Source: Myxococcota bacterium
Lineage (GTDB): Bacteria; Myxococcota; XYA12-FULL-58-9; JALHOP01
Direction of reading: 5' to 3'
Assembly: GCA_022842935.1 (NCBI GenBank)
Contig: JALHOP010000011.1
Coordinates: 1-64,000, forward strand
Length of the DNA stretch: 64,000 bases
Below are positions 38,982 through 48,988 of the stretch, piece after piece. The first letter of the stretch is position 1. Every line of letters starts with the position of its first letter. A program made the translations under genes and the position numbers. The notes below the pieces were generated by a model that saw only the letters and a program-made list of their open reading frames with translations, was not told the origin of the DNA and ran no database searches.

Positions 38982-41900
38982 TTAGGCCAGTCGAAAGACT
39001 TGACCGCGGCCAGCGCGCACGGCCTCGATGAGCCCTGCCTCGACGAGCTGGTCGAGCTCTTTCTTGGCGACGTTCCGTGGGACGGCGAACTCGTCTTGCA
39101 CCGCTTGGAGCGCCACTGTGCCCATGCGCCGCATCAAGCGAAGGATCTTCTGCTGCTGGGCGCTGAGCGACCCGGCCGCGATCGCTGTCGGCACCACCAA
39201 GCAGAAGGTCTTGGGCGGCACGAGCTTCACTTCTTTGGCGGTGGCGGAGACCTTGATGGACTTCACGTCCTTCTGCAGATCTTTGACGACGCTGCCGAGC
39301 TTCTTGGCATCGCCACCCTCACCAAACACGGCGGCTGCGGCGTCGGCCAGCGACATGCCCTTCGGGTAGGCGACGACCAGCTCGCGCAGGAGCGACTCGG
39401 CCTCGCGGCTCGAGAAGCTGACCGCTTTACCGGACTGCTGATAACGCTGCGTCTGCACATCGACGAAGAGCTCGTAGCTGGCAGGCTCGAGCCAGGCCAG
39501 ACGCTCGGTGCCCATGGTCGACTCGCTCTTCGCGGTGCGCACGTGCGAGCGATCGCGGGGCGGCAGCGCCAGAGCTTCGATGCTAGCGAGGAGCATCTCG
39601 CGTTGGTGGGGCGCGACCTGTGATCCGGCCTGAATCCAACGCTCGCGACGCTCACGCGCCGCTTCTTTTTCGCCAGCGACCGAGGCCAGAGCTTCACCGA
39701 AGCGGTACATGAGGGCGACCGTGCCGGGCGCCACTTGACCGTCTTTGACCTCGCGGAAGCAGCGGAGCGCGGCGTCAGGGCGTCCGCGGCGCAGCAAGGC
39801 GACACCGGTCAAGATGATCGAGCGGATGCGTACGTCGCGGATCTCGAGCTTCTCGGCGGTCTCGCTGACCTTCGGGCCAAGACGCACCGCACCGGCGAGG
39901 TCGCCAGCGACGACCAAGGCTCGAACGTGCATCTCGGCCGCGTGCAGTGCACCAACCTCGTCGCCGAGCCGACGCAGTCCCTGCATCGCTTCTTTCGAAA
40001 GGTTGACGGCAGCTTTGGCGTCGCCACGAACCAGCGCGAGGCGCGACTGCATCTCTTGTGAAAGCGCGATGGCGCGCTCGTGCTTGATTTGCTTGGCGAG
40101 CGCCACGGCCTCGGCGGCGCGCTCGCTTGCCAGCTCGAAGTTTGCCTCTTCGTAGGCGGCCTGCGCGATGCGATGCAGGGTCAGTGCTTCCTCGCGGCGA
40201 TTGCCGCCTGCTGCGAGGAGCTTGCGCGCATCGGCGAGCTGCGCCTGAGCGCGCTTGACGTCGCCACGACGCATCATGAGCAGGGCGCTTTCGCGCAAGA
40301 AGACTGCGACACGGGGGCCCGCGCTCGCCCGATCGAGTCGGGCCAGGGCGTCCTTCAGAATCGCTTCGGCTTCGTCGGTACGGCCGAGCGCCATGAGCAC
40401 GCGAACCTGCTGAGCGCGCAGCACGTCGGCGATATTCGGATTGCCAGCCTCGTCCCACGCCTTGACGACTTCGCCGTACACTTTGGCGGCTTCTTCGTTT
40501 TGGCCGCGGCCCGCGAGGAGCTTCGCACGAGCGACGTCGAGATAGCGCAACAAACGGCGCGTGCCGGGGCCCATGTTGGCCTCGACGTGCGCAATCGCCT
40601 TACCGGCGCTCGTGAGGTCACCGATATCGAGAGCGACCCAGGCGTCGGCGAGCTCGGCGATCTGGACTTGCGAGCGGTCGCCAGACTGCATGGCGAGCTC
40701 ATGGAACTTCTTGAAGGCGGCACGGGCGGCATCGAACTCACCGACTTCGCGGTAGAGGTCTCCGATACCACCGTAGGCAGCGGCGGCGTGGTACAGATCG
40801 CCGGCGGCCTCGAACGCTTTAGCAGACGCCTGGGCCTCTTTGACGGCGTCGTCGAGGCGGCCCGAGCTCGCGTAGATGCGGGCGAGCATGCGGCGGAGCT
40901 CCGCCTCTTTGGCGGGCTCTTTCTTGAGCTTACCGAGCAAGGCTTTGACGAGCTTCTCGGCGTCGACCACCTTGTCGAGTTGCACCATGGCCGAGGCAGC
41001 GAGCGCGGCGGCGCCGGCGATGAGATCTGGCTCGGCGTTGCTCTTCTTCAAGGCTTCGTAATCGCGGATGACGCCCGCGTGGTCGCCGATGTGCGCGTGA
41101 ATGTCCGTCAAAGCGGCCAAAGCGCGGACGCGTGTCCAGGCGTCGCGCTCCTCGGCAAGCTTCTCCATCTCCTCGCGTACGACGCTGGGTGCACCCTGGC
41201 GCATACGGGCTCGCGCCGAGAGGAGCCGCAACCGCTTGTCGAGCGCGCCGGTCGCGGGCATCGAAGCGATGGCCTTGAGATAGGCCTCGACGAAGCCCAG
41301 ATCGCAGACGGGCTCCCAGCCTTCGGCCAGGATGTCGACCGCGGTCGCCGCGTCACCCGAGCGAGCGAGGATTTCAGCGGCGCGCAGGATGAGCGGCGGC
41401 TCGTTGCGCTCGCGACCGCGGGTCTCGAGATGTTTGGCGATGGTCTTGGCGTTTGCCGGCGACATCTGGATTTCGCCCTGCAGATGCTGAGCGACCAGGT
41501 CGTGGACCATGATGTCGCCGTCGATGACGTCGACGAGGCCACGCTTGACGAGAGTTGCGACCGGCGGACCGAAGAGCTTGGTGGCGACTTCTTTGTCGAG
41601 GGACTGGCCGATGCTCGCGATGCTGAGGATGACCTCGCGCTCTTTGTCGTCGAGGCGCTTGTCGAAGCCGCTACCGTCGCCTTCGACTCCCGCCATCAGC
41701 GCCTTGAAGGCGTTGACCGAGCGTGCCGATTGGCTGTCGAGGAACGACTTCGGAGGCAGCCCCCCACCCCGTAGCGCCAGCATGTAGCGCAGGGTGAGCG
41801 GGTGCGCGACGCATCCACCGCGAGCGGCATCGGCAACCATGCCTTCAGCAGCCTCGCCCGTGACGCGATTCGACGCGATGATTTGCTTGACCTCATCGAC

Positions 41901-42404
41901 GGTGAGGGGACCGACGCGATCGAGGTGCAAGTCCATCTTGTCGATGGCCGACAGCTCGGGATCGCCGCGCATGGCACCGATAACGCGGGCGGCTGGGCGC
42001 TTGCCACGGCTCGAGCGCACCAAAGCAAGGAGCTCTTCGCGACGCAGGTTCTGGAGATCGTCGAGGATCACCGAGGTCTTGGCGTGCTCGAGGGTCTGCC
42101 AGAGCCGCGAATACGGGTCGCTCGATCGATCGCGAATGACGCTCGTTGGACGGTTGAGCCGGGCCTCGACGCGTGCCAGGATCGAGATCATCGTCTCGTT
42201 GGGCCATACCGGCAGATACAAGGTGCGCGTGGCACCCACCGCCTTGGTCTCCTGGCCGAGCCGGAGGACCAAGCTGGTCTTGCCGATGCCGGAAATGCCC
42301 TCGTAGACGAAGACGTTGAAATGCTCGAGGCGAGTGCGAAAGCGGGTGAGATGGTCGTTGCGACCGACGAAGCCAGTAGGGGGTGCCGCGAAGTTGTTGG
42401 CCAT
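38982..42404 (-). CDS. STAND-type ATPase with TPR array and C-terminal winged helices
   Basis: 1140 aa. Walker A GISGIGKTS at 36-44 and Walker B SVILDDL at 111-117, in an NB-ARC/STAND-like module with the TGFVGRNDHL motif before it. From about 345 to 900 runs a TPR-like array (LADIYA-type repeats such as RMLARIYASSGRLDDAVKEA and AAAYGGIGDLYREVGEFDAA). The last 180 residues hold two winged-helix-like pieces: SFSSREAESLLRELVVAYPK and QQQKILRLMRRMGTVALQAV. The layout resembles MalT/AfsR-type regulators, suggesting a signal-gated DNA-binding protein. It reads in the direction of the Hsp70 block but 110 bases before its Pro-rich gene. Confidence 0.8.
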   Translation of the reverse strand: MANNFAAPPTGFVGRNDHLTRFRTRLEHFNVFVYEGISGIGKTSLVLRLGQETKAVGATRTLYLPVWPNETMISILARVEARLNRPTSVIRDRSSDPYSRLWQTLEHAKTSVILDDLQNLRREELLALVRSSRGKRPAARVIGAMRGDPELSAIDKMDLHLDRVGPLTVDEVKQIIASNRVTGEAAEGMVADAARGGCVAHPLTLRYMLALRGGGLPPKSFLDSQSARSVNAFKALMAGVEGDGSGFDKRLDDKEREVILSIASIGQSLDKEVATKLFGPPVATLVKRGLVDVIDGDIMVHDLVAQHLQGEIQMSPANAKTIAKHLETRGRERNEPPLILRAAEILARSGDAATAVDILAEGWEPVCDLGFVEAYLKAIASMPATGALDKRLRLLSARARMRQGAPSVVREEMEKLAEERDAWTRVRALAALTDIHAHIGDHAGVIRDYEALKKSNAEPDLIAGAAALAASAMVQLDKVVDAEKLVKALLGKLKKEPAKEAELRRMLARIYASSGRLDDAVKEAQASAKAFEAAGDLYHAAAAYGGIGDLYREVGEFDAARAAFKKFHELAMQSGDRSQVQIAELADAWVALDIGDLTSAGKAIAHVEANMGPGTRRLLRYLDVARAKLLAGRGQNEEAAKVYGEVVKAWDEAGNPNIADVLRAQQVRVLMALGRTDEAEAILKDALARLDRASAGPRVAVFLRESALLMMRRGDVKRAQAQLADARKLLAAGGNRREEALTLHRIAQAAYEEANFELASERAAEAVALAKQIKHERAIALSQEMQSRLALVRGDAKAAVNLSKEAMQGLRRLGDEVGALHAAEMHVRALVVAGDLAGAVRLGPKVSETAEKLEIRDVRIRSIILTGVALLRRGRPDAALRCFREVKDGQVAPGTVALMYRFGEALASVAGEKEAARERRERWIQAGSQVAPHQREMLLASIEALALPPRDRSHVRTAKSESTMGTERLAWLEPASYELFVDVQTQRYQQSGKAVSFSSREAESLLRELVVAYPKGMSLADAAAAVFGEGGDAKKLGSVVKDLQKDVKSIKVSATAKEVKLVPPKTFCLVVPTAIAAGSLSAQQQKILRLMRRMGTVALQAVQDEFAVPRNVAKKELDQLVEAGLIEAVRAGRGQVFRLA

Positions 42405-42590
42405 CTAGACGGCCATCCTGGCGAAAAGGGCTCTTACACTGAAAGAGACCACATGTAGGACCCGGGTTTTGGTACTCTTATTCCAACCCCCGCGACCAAC
42501 GCAAAGTTTTTGCCACTTCCGCCGGAGGGAAAACGAAAGACTCTCGCCACGCTTGGTGGGAAAAGAACGACCGCCTGGGGACCACGTATC

Positions 42591-45500
42591 TTGAGTAGTC
42601 GCGATCGCATTTCGGAACATCTGCGCCGCCTGAAGAGTGCCTGGGGTCGCGCAGAAATCCGCGAAAAATCTATCTATTTTGGAGCTGCGGCGCTGCTCGC
42701 GACAGCTCTTGGTGTACTCGTCGCGCAGCTCGGCTCGACCGCCCTCGGGATTGCGACCATCGGCACCGCGATCGTCGGCGTACTTTTGGCTCTGCTCGTC
42801 ATCTCAGCGCGGACGCTGGCGGAGGCAACCGGTGAGGGCATGCGGCTCGCACGCATGGCCGAAACGTTGGCTCCCGAGCTCGGAACGGGCCCGACCTCAG
42901 CGGTCGACCTCGTTGCTCGCCTCGCGCCCAACAGCGACCCCGGGTTTTCCCCTGAGCTTGCCGAGGCACACCTCGATCGCATGGCTGACGCCCTCGGGCG
43001 TGCGCAGCTCGTCGAGCGTCTCGCGAAAGCGCGCCAAGCGCGCGACCGTCGGGCCTGGAAGGTGCTCGCGGGAGCGGGCGTCGTCGTCCTCGTGGCGCTG
43101 GTAGGCCTGCGTACCGGGCGCGCTCGGCTTACCGCTTGGCTCGCCGACCCGACGGCGCCGCGCATCAGCGACACGCCGATCGCAAGCGACATCACCCTCT
43201 CCTACCACTTCCCCGCCTACACCGGCCTCACTGCTCGGGTCGTCGAAGGCGGTGATGGAAGCATCAACGCCGTCGTCGGAACTCAGGTCGACCTGTCCGC
43301 TACGGCGGATACCGATGTGCGCACAGGAGTCCTTCACGTCTACGGCGCCGACGGTAAGCCGGCACAAGACGTCCCGCTCCAAGCGGACGGCAAGAAGCTG
43401 CGCGGCGCGTTGTCGGTGATGCGCGACGGAACATACGCGTTCGAGCTCACGACCCGCGGCGGCGAGCGACTGCAAGATGGGCTGCGCCACCCCATTCGCG
43501 CGACGCTCGACGCTTCACCCGAAATCGTCATGGACTCGCCGCCGGGCGACGTCGAGCTCAAGGATGATCACAGCGTCGATATCGTGTGGCACGCGAGGGA
43601 CGACTTCGGCATCGCCGAGGTTGCGCTCGTCGTCGAGCGCGAGGATGCCACCGAGCCGTCACGCACGGCACTGCCGGCGAACGGGGGTGATGGGAAGGCG
43701 CGCGAGGGCGTGTACCGCTGGTCGGTCGCCGAGCTCGGTATCAAGCCCGGGGACGAGGTGCGTTTCCACCTCGAGGTGCAGGACAACGACACCATCAACG
43801 GTCCCAAAAAGACCGTAACAGACACGCACCGCCTCACGATCTTCAGCGCCAAGCAACGTCACGAAGACCTGCTCGATCAGCAGCGCCAGACCCTCGACGA
43901 CATGGTGCAGCTCTTGGGCGACGAGCTCGAGAAGCCCTTCCCACGTGAGATGAGTGGTGACGTCGCCGCGGCACGCGACGCACAGAGCGGCATCATCGAG
44001 AAGATGCAGGGCGTCACCAAGGGTCTCGAGCTCTTGGTCACTGCGCTGCGCGACGACAAGCTGACCACCGCCGAGGTCGCCAAGGCTTTCGAGAACATCC
44101 GCGAACACGTGATCATCGCCGAGCGCGAGCGTCGCCAGGCCCTTGCCTTCATCGGCAAAAACGTAGCGCAGACCGCGCCGGCTACCCGCAAGAACATCGC
44201 AGACAAACAAGCAAAAGCCGTAAGCCAGCTCGAGAAGGACATCATCTACCTCGATGACCTCCTCGCCATGGAGCAAATCCACGAGCTCAAGGAAACGGCG
44301 CGCGATCTGCTCGCGACGCAGCGCGACCTGCAGAAGATGCTCGCCGACTACCAGAAGACCAAGGACCCGGCCCTCAAGGCAGAGCTGCTCTCCCGCATCG
44401 GGGAGCTCAAAGAGAAGATGATGGGTCTGCTCGCCAAGATGAGCCAGATCAAGCAGGGGCTCCCCGGCGAATATCGCAACATGGAGGCCGCGACCATGTT
44501 GCAAATGGACGACAGCCTCTCGCGTATCGACAAGATGCTGCGCGAGGGCGACCTCGACGGCGCGGCACGCGAGCTCGAGCAGCTCGCAAACGCCGTCGAG
44601 AACATGGTCAACGAGGTCAACGAGGCCGAGCAAGAGTTCGGCGGTGAACGCTATGACGGACTTCGCAAACAGCTCGGCGAGTTCGCCCAGGAATTCCGCG
44701 AGCTCGAGAAAGAGCAACGCGAGCTAGCACAGAGCTCCGAGGAGCTGCTGCGCAACTATCGCAAGGAGGCAGTGAAGCGGGCCGGTCTATCGCCCGACGA
44801 TATCGTCAAGAAAGCACGCGAGAAGACGCAGGAGGCGTTGCGCGAGCTCGACAAGATCGGCGCCGGGCCCCCGCTCTACGGCGACCTGCGCAATCGTTTG
44901 CAGTTGGCGCGTCAGCGCTTGATGGACATGGATAGTCTCCTCGAGGAGCGCGACTACGCCGAGGCTCGGGCGGCGGGAGCGACCGCGGAAGACAACGAGC
45001 GCGAGATGGAAGTCATGCTCAACGATCGGGTGCCGTACGGTGGCCGCGACATGCGAGCCCAGCAAGAGCAGGCCGCCAAATCCGCTGAACGAGCGCTCGA
45101 GCGCACCCGCGAGGTGAACGCGATGCTCGACAAGCTCTTCCCCGACCCTTCCCAGGTCATGAGCCCTGACCAGATGTCACAGTTGCAGCGCAATCAGCGT
45201 CGTCAGCAGCAGCTCGAGCAGCAGGCGCGTCAGGTCGGTCAGAAGATGGACCAACTTTCCGAGGAAGTTCCGCTGTTTGGCGGTGACTCTCGCGCCCAGC
45301 TCGAGAACGCGCGCGGCGAGATGGATAAGGCCGTCGGGCAACTCCAAGGGGGGCGTTTGCCGGGCGCGGCCGCAGCCGAACGCAGAGCCGCGGATCAGCT
45401 AGGAAAACTTCGGGAGTCTTTGGAGCGCGCTTCTCAAAGCGGGAGTGGACAGTTGCCGCTACCATTGGCAGGTAGTGGTGGTGGGCAGGGCCGCAACAAT

Positions 45501-45665
45501 GGCGGCGACAGCGGTCTTGCTCAGCGCGACGTGCAGATCCCACAGGCCGACAAGAATCGGGCGTCACCGCGGTTCCGCCAGGAGCTTCTCGAAGCAGCAA
45601 AGCAGAAGGCACCTCAGAACTACGAAGACGCAGTACGCAAGTACTACGAGGAGTTGATCAAGTGA
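42591..45665 (+). CDS. DUF4175-like membrane protein with long coiled coil
   Basis: About 1024 aa. Start is uncertain: no ATG precedes the first membrane segment. TTG 42591 (LSSRDRISEHLRRLKSAW) has GGGGACC upstream, while an in-frame TTG at 42510 has none. Membrane segments SIYFGAAALLATALGVLVAQ and VLAGAGVVVLVALVGL, then an extracytoplasmic beta domain (LSYHFPAYTGLTARVVEGGD, PIRATLDASPEIVMDSPPGD), then several hundred residues of Gln/Glu/Arg-rich coiled coil ending YEELIK. This matches DUF4175 proteins of Myxococcota, thought to be envelope factors of unknown role. Its stop overlaps the next gene start as GTGA. Confidence 0.8.
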   Translation: MSSRDRISEHLRRLKSAWGRAEIREKSIYFGAAALLATALGVLVAQLGSTALGIATIGTAIVGVLLALLVISARTLAEATGEGMRLARMAETLAPELGTGPTSAVDLVARLAPNSDPGFSPELAEAHLDRMADALGRAQLVERLAKARQARDRRAWKVLAGAGVVVLVALVGLRTGRARLTAWLADPTAPRISDTPIASDITLSYHFPAYTGLTARVVEGGDGSINAVVGTQVDLSATADTDVRTGVLHVYGADGKPAQDVPLQADGKKLRGALSVMRDGTYAFELTTRGGERLQDGLRHPIRATLDASPEIVMDSPPGDVELKDDHSVDIVWHARDDFGIAEVALVVEREDATEPSRTALPANGGDGKAREGVYRWSVAELGIKPGDEVRFHLEVQDNDTINGPKKTVTDTHRLTIFSAKQRHEDLLDQQRQTLDDMVQLLGDELEKPFPREMSGDVAAARDAQSGIIEKMQGVTKGLELLVTALRDDKLTTAEVAKAFENIREHVIIAERERRQALAFIGKNVAQTAPATRKNIADKQAKAVSQLEKDIIYLDDLLAMEQIHELKETARDLLATQRDLQKMLADYQKTKDPALKAELLSRIGELKEKMMGLLAKMSQIKQGLPGEYRNMEAATMLQMDDSLSRIDKMLREGDLDGAARELEQLANAVENMVNEVNEAEQEFGGERYDGLRKQLGEFAQEFRELEKEQRELAQSSEELLRNYRKEAVKRAGLSPDDIVKKAREKTQEALRELDKIGAGPPLYGDLRNRLQLARQRLMDMDSLLEERDYAEARAAGATAEDNEREMEVMLNDRVPYGGRDMRAQQEQAAKSAERALERTREVNAMLDKLFPDPSQVMSPDQMSQLQRNQRRQQQLEQQARQVGQKMDQLSEEVPLFGGDSRAQLENARGEMDKAVGQLQGGRLPGAAAAERRAADQLGKLRESLERASQSGSGQLPLPLAGSGGGQGRNNGGDSGLAQRDVQIPQADKNRASPRFRQELLEAAKQKAPQNYEDAVRKYYEELIK

Positions 45666-47650
45666 GGCGGCAAGCAACGCGTCATCGCGATGACAGCGAG
45701 GCGACCCGAGCCGATCAGCGCCCTACGCTTGTCATGCGCGACTCGCCGAAGGTGCAGCAACGCGTGACCCGTATCGCGTTCACCTTCGCCGCGGTCGTCA
45801 TCATCGCCGACTACGCGGCGCTTGGGTGGGCGAGCGAGCCGGTAGGTGCCACGCACGAAGAAGTCGCACCCGCCCTGCCGCCCGAATACGCCGCAAAGCC
45901 GCGCGAGGCGCTGCATCCGGTCTTCAGCATCGAGCAAGCGCACCAGCTGCTGTCCGATTGGCAGCTCGAATCGGCGCTCGAGGCCGGCGAGGCCTTGCTC
46001 GCCGCCGACCCCAACAATCCCGAGGTCTTGTATCTCGCGGGGCGCATCGAGCACGCGCGTGGCGAACATCTGGCGGCCTTGGCGCTCGTTCGTGCCGCGG
46101 CGGATGGCGGTCTCGCCGAAGCCGCGCAGTTCTTGCCCATGGTCGAGCACACGGCGGCGTACGCAGCACATTTTCGCACGTACGAGACGCCGCACTTTTC
46201 GATTCGCTATCTCAACAAGGACGAGATCGTCGCCACCTATGCGGCGCCCGTGCTCGAGGCGGCGTACGCAAACATCGGCGGCGATCTCGAGTTCTTCCCC
46301 GCCGAGCGCGGTGAGAAGATCGCCGTCGAGATCTACCCGGACGCTCGCGGCCTTTCGGGCGCCACCGGCCTATCGCTGCGCGAAATCGAGACCACCGGGA
46401 CGATCGCGGTCTGCAAATATCATCGCTTGATGATCACATCGCCGCTCGCGACGACCAACGGCTACAGCTGGGGCGATACGCTCGCGCACGAGTTCACACA
46501 CCTCGTGATCTCGAAGAAGTCGCACAACACCATTCCGATCTGGATGCACGAGGGGATCGCCAAATACTACGAGTCGCGCTGGAAAGGCGCTGCCGGACTC
46601 GACCTCGGGCCCTACTCGGAAAACCTACTCGCCGACGCCACGCGCAGCGGCAAGTTCATCACCTTCAAGCAAATGCATCCGTCGATGGCGAAGCTGCCCT
46701 CTCAGAAAGACGCGGCGCTCGCCTTCGCGCAGGTGTTCACGGTCATCGAGTTTCTCCGCGAAAAATACGGACCCAAAGCGATCGCCCAGGTCCTCGAGCA
46801 CGCCGGCGACGGCTTGCCACTCAACGTGGCGCTGCAAGCAAGCTTCGGCTTGTCGATGGATGGCGTCGAAGCCGCGTGGAAACGCCATGTGAAGAAGCGC
46901 CAGTTCCGTCTGGTTCCCGGCGCCGCCCCCGAGCGTATCCAGCTCGCTTCGGACGAAAAGCAATCACAGCAAGAAAAGCCGCTCGAGCAGATCGCCAATC
47001 GCGATGCCAACGGTTTTTCGCGCCTGGGTGAGCTCCTCCAGCGCGGCGGACGCGACCATGCCGCCATCGTCGAGTACGAGAAGGCCTTCGCTCTCTCTGG
47101 TGTCAAGCACATCACCCTGGTGACCCGGCTCGCTAAAGCGTACCAGGCGGTCGGTCGTGACCGCGACGCCCTGCGCGTCCTCGAACAGGCACTGCCAGCG
47201 CACCCTGACGACGCGGATGCACGTCTCGTGGCGGGTCGACTCGCACTCGGCCGCGGGGACCTCAAGAGCGCGCGCCAGCATTTCGAGCAGGTGAAGCTGC
47301 AGAATCCGTTCAACCCCGAAGTGCATCTCGCCTTCGCCAAGCTCTTCGAGAGTGAAGGTAAGGTCGACGAGGCGGAGCGCTCGAAGCGGTTCGCCGAGCT
47401 GGCGGTGAAGCCACGCCCGAGTCGCAACTACGAGCTCCCGCCCCAGCGCGCTGGAGCGGGCGCGCTCAACATCGTCGCGCCCGGCTGGGGCCGAATTCGC
47501 GTCGACGGCGCCGATCTAGCAACGCCCGCCTGGAACGTGGCCCTCGAGCCTGGCAATCACACCATCACGTACAAGCGGGCCGACGGCAGCACGGCCGAGG
47601 CCACTGTCGCGGTGGCCGCCGGGCCAGCACGACTCGTCACGCTCCAATGA
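45662..47650 (+). CDS. Gluzincin metallopeptidase with TPR and PEGA domains
   Basis: 662 aa from GTG overlapping the previous stop (ATG 45734 is an alternative). Membrane or signal segment VTRIAFTFAAVVIIADYAAL. Zinc motif HEFTH at 276-280 with the downstream Glu in WMHEGIAKYYE (about 297), the HExxH...E gluzincin pattern of peptidase MA-like proteins. C-terminal TPR-like repeats (about 440-580) and a PEGA-type beta domain at the end (WGRIRVDGADLATPAWNVAL). Such MA-TPR-PEGA proteins occur in Myxococcota envelopes. Coupled to the DUF4175-like gene, pointing to joint action at the inner membrane or periplasm. Confidence 0.85.
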   Translation: MRRQATRHRDDSEATRADQRPTLVMRDSPKVQQRVTRIAFTFAAVVIIADYAALGWASEPVGATHEEVAPALPPEYAAKPREALHPVFSIEQAHQLLSDWQLESALEAGEALLAADPNNPEVLYLAGRIEHARGEHLAALALVRAAADGGLAEAAQFLPMVEHTAAYAAHFRTYETPHFSIRYLNKDEIVATYAAPVLEAAYANIGGDLEFFPAERGEKIAVEIYPDARGLSGATGLSLREIETTGTIAVCKYHRLMITSPLATTNGYSWGDTLAHEFTHLVISKKSHNTIPIWMHEGIAKYYESRWKGAAGLDLGPYSENLLADATRSGKFITFKQMHPSMAKLPSQKDAALAFAQVFTVIEFLREKYGPKAIAQVLEHAGDGLPLNVALQASFGLSMDGVEAAWKRHVKKRQFRLVPGAAPERIQLASDEKQSQQEKPLEQIANRDANGFSRLGELLQRGGRDHAAIVEYEKAFALSGVKHITLVTRLAKAYQAVGRDRDALRVLEQALPAHPDDADARLVAGRLALGRGDLKSARQHFEQVKLQNPFNPEVHLAFAKLFESEGKVDEAERSKRFAELAVKPRPSRNYELPPQRAGAGALNIVAPGWGRIRVDGADLATPAWNVALEPGNHTITYKRADGSTAEATVAVAAGPARLVTLQ

Positions 47651-47692
47651 GAGTGCTCACGCACGGGACCGGCGAAGCTCAAAACGCAGGGC

Positions 47693-48823
47693 CTAAGGGG
47701 TGCAGGGGATGTTGCTTAGACCCTCGCCGGCGTCGGCCACCGTGTTGTCGCAACGCACCACGTTTTCGAAATCACGCGCCCTCCCGGCTACGTTGAAACC
47801 GAACCCGCTGGCGCCGACATCGGCATGGTTGCCAGCAAAGACGTTTTCGCGGCCCCAGTCTTCGTAGGTGTTATGCACCTGGTAGCCGTCGAGCAAGGTG
47901 CTCTCACCGACGTTGCCGGTAATGAGATAGCTGTCGCCCTTCACATCGATCCACGAGTCGGCGAAGTTCTCGCCCGAAAGAGCGCTACCGTCGAAATGGT
48001 TGCCGCTGACGACACCGTCGCGCGTGCCTTCTTTGATGTCGATTGCCTCCGCCGAGAAGTCGAAGAAGCGGCTACCGATGACCTGCACACGGTCCGACGC
48101 ATCGGGTCGTCCGTCGCTGTAAGTGTCCCAATTGGAGCTCGCGCTGCCGATGTACACGCCTTCGCCGAACTGCGGCGATGTGCGGCCGGTCCCATGAATG
48201 TCACAGTCTTGAACCAAACCGTCGGTTGAAAAGGCCCTGAAGTGGATAGCCTCTTGCCCGACCTCGGAGACTTCAACACGCTCGATACGCACGTGGGTGC
48301 TGCCGTCGAGCATGATGCCCTTGCTGGCCTCGGAAACCGCGAAGCCGACGAGCCGCCAATGGTGAGCGCCGACCAAGTACAGCCCATAGTGGCCGCCCGT
48401 GCCGCCTCCATCGAGAATTGCCGAACGTGACCCCGTCAGGACGATGGGTAGCGCCTCCGTGCCTGCAACCGTTGCGACGAACGAGCCCGTGTAACTTCCA
48501 ACACGAGCTCTCCCAGTGTAACGACCATCTGCGAGGTGAATTGAGTCGCCTGGCCGGGCGTCCGCCATTGCAGCCGTAAGCTCCTCCGACGTAGCGACGT
48601 GAATCGTGCGCCCCGGGTTGGGAGGTGGCGGGCCCCCGCTGTCCCCCTCCGCAGAGGGAGGCGGTCGGTCCTCGCTATCGCCCGATGACGACGCGTCGTC
48701 CTGCTCCACCGCCGTTGTGGCGTCTTCGTCAGCGGGCTGTCCGAGCGGACCGACGACACTGCCACCGCAGGCGACAGACGCAAGACAAGCGAAAGCGACC
48801 ACCCGGTGCATACGGCGAACCAT
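47693..48823 (-). CDS. Parallel beta-helix lipoprotein
   Basis: 376 aa from ATG 48823 (ATG 48811 also possible). Signal peptide with lipobox LASVAC, then an acidic Ser/Pro/Asp linker, then a right-handed beta-helix: ATSEELTAAMADARPGDSIH, LTGSRSAILDGGGTGGHYGL, HWRLVGFAVSEASKGIMLDG and repeats up to the end. The pectate-lyase/chondroitinase-B-like opening (LADGRYTGRARVG) hints at polysaccharide binding or cleavage; I see no clear catalytic set. Likely outer-membrane anchored. Stands alone, convergent with the metallopeptidase operon. Confidence 0.8.
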   Translation of the reverse strand: MVRRMHRVVAFACLASVACGGSVVGPLGQPADEDATTAVEQDDASSSGDSEDRPPPSAEGDSGGPPPPNPGRTIHVATSEELTAAMADARPGDSIHLADGRYTGRARVGSYTGSFVATVAGTEALPIVLTGSRSAILDGGGTGGHYGLYLVGAHHWRLVGFAVSEASKGIMLDGSTHVRIERVEVSEVGQEAIHFRAFSTDGLVQDCDIHGTGRTSPQFGEGVYIGSASSNWDTYSDGRPDASDRVQVIGSRFFDFSAEAIDIKEGTRDGVVSGNHFDGSALSGENFADSWIDVKGDSYLITGNVGESTLLDGYQVHNTYEDWGRENVFAGNHADVGASGFGFNVAGRARDFENVVRCDNTVADAGEGLSNIPCTP

Positions 48824-48988
48824 AACAAGCTGAGGCAACGGCCGGGTAGAGCCTCGGCGCCAGATTTCGCGCGTCTGGGTTGGTTTTCCACACGATTTCC
48901 GGCGCGCTGTCGCGCGGGCAAACATCGAACGGCGCACGTCGATTCTCACTGCTATCATCAAGGGCAAAGCTTGCCGTAGAGGTTCGCG

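Noticed and set aside
40080-41774. Long open frame (564 codons) antisense to the STAND-TPR gene
   Set aside because: High-GC third-position bias keeps the opposite strand open; the translation has no domain, and the sense frame shows a coherent ATPase-TPR protein.
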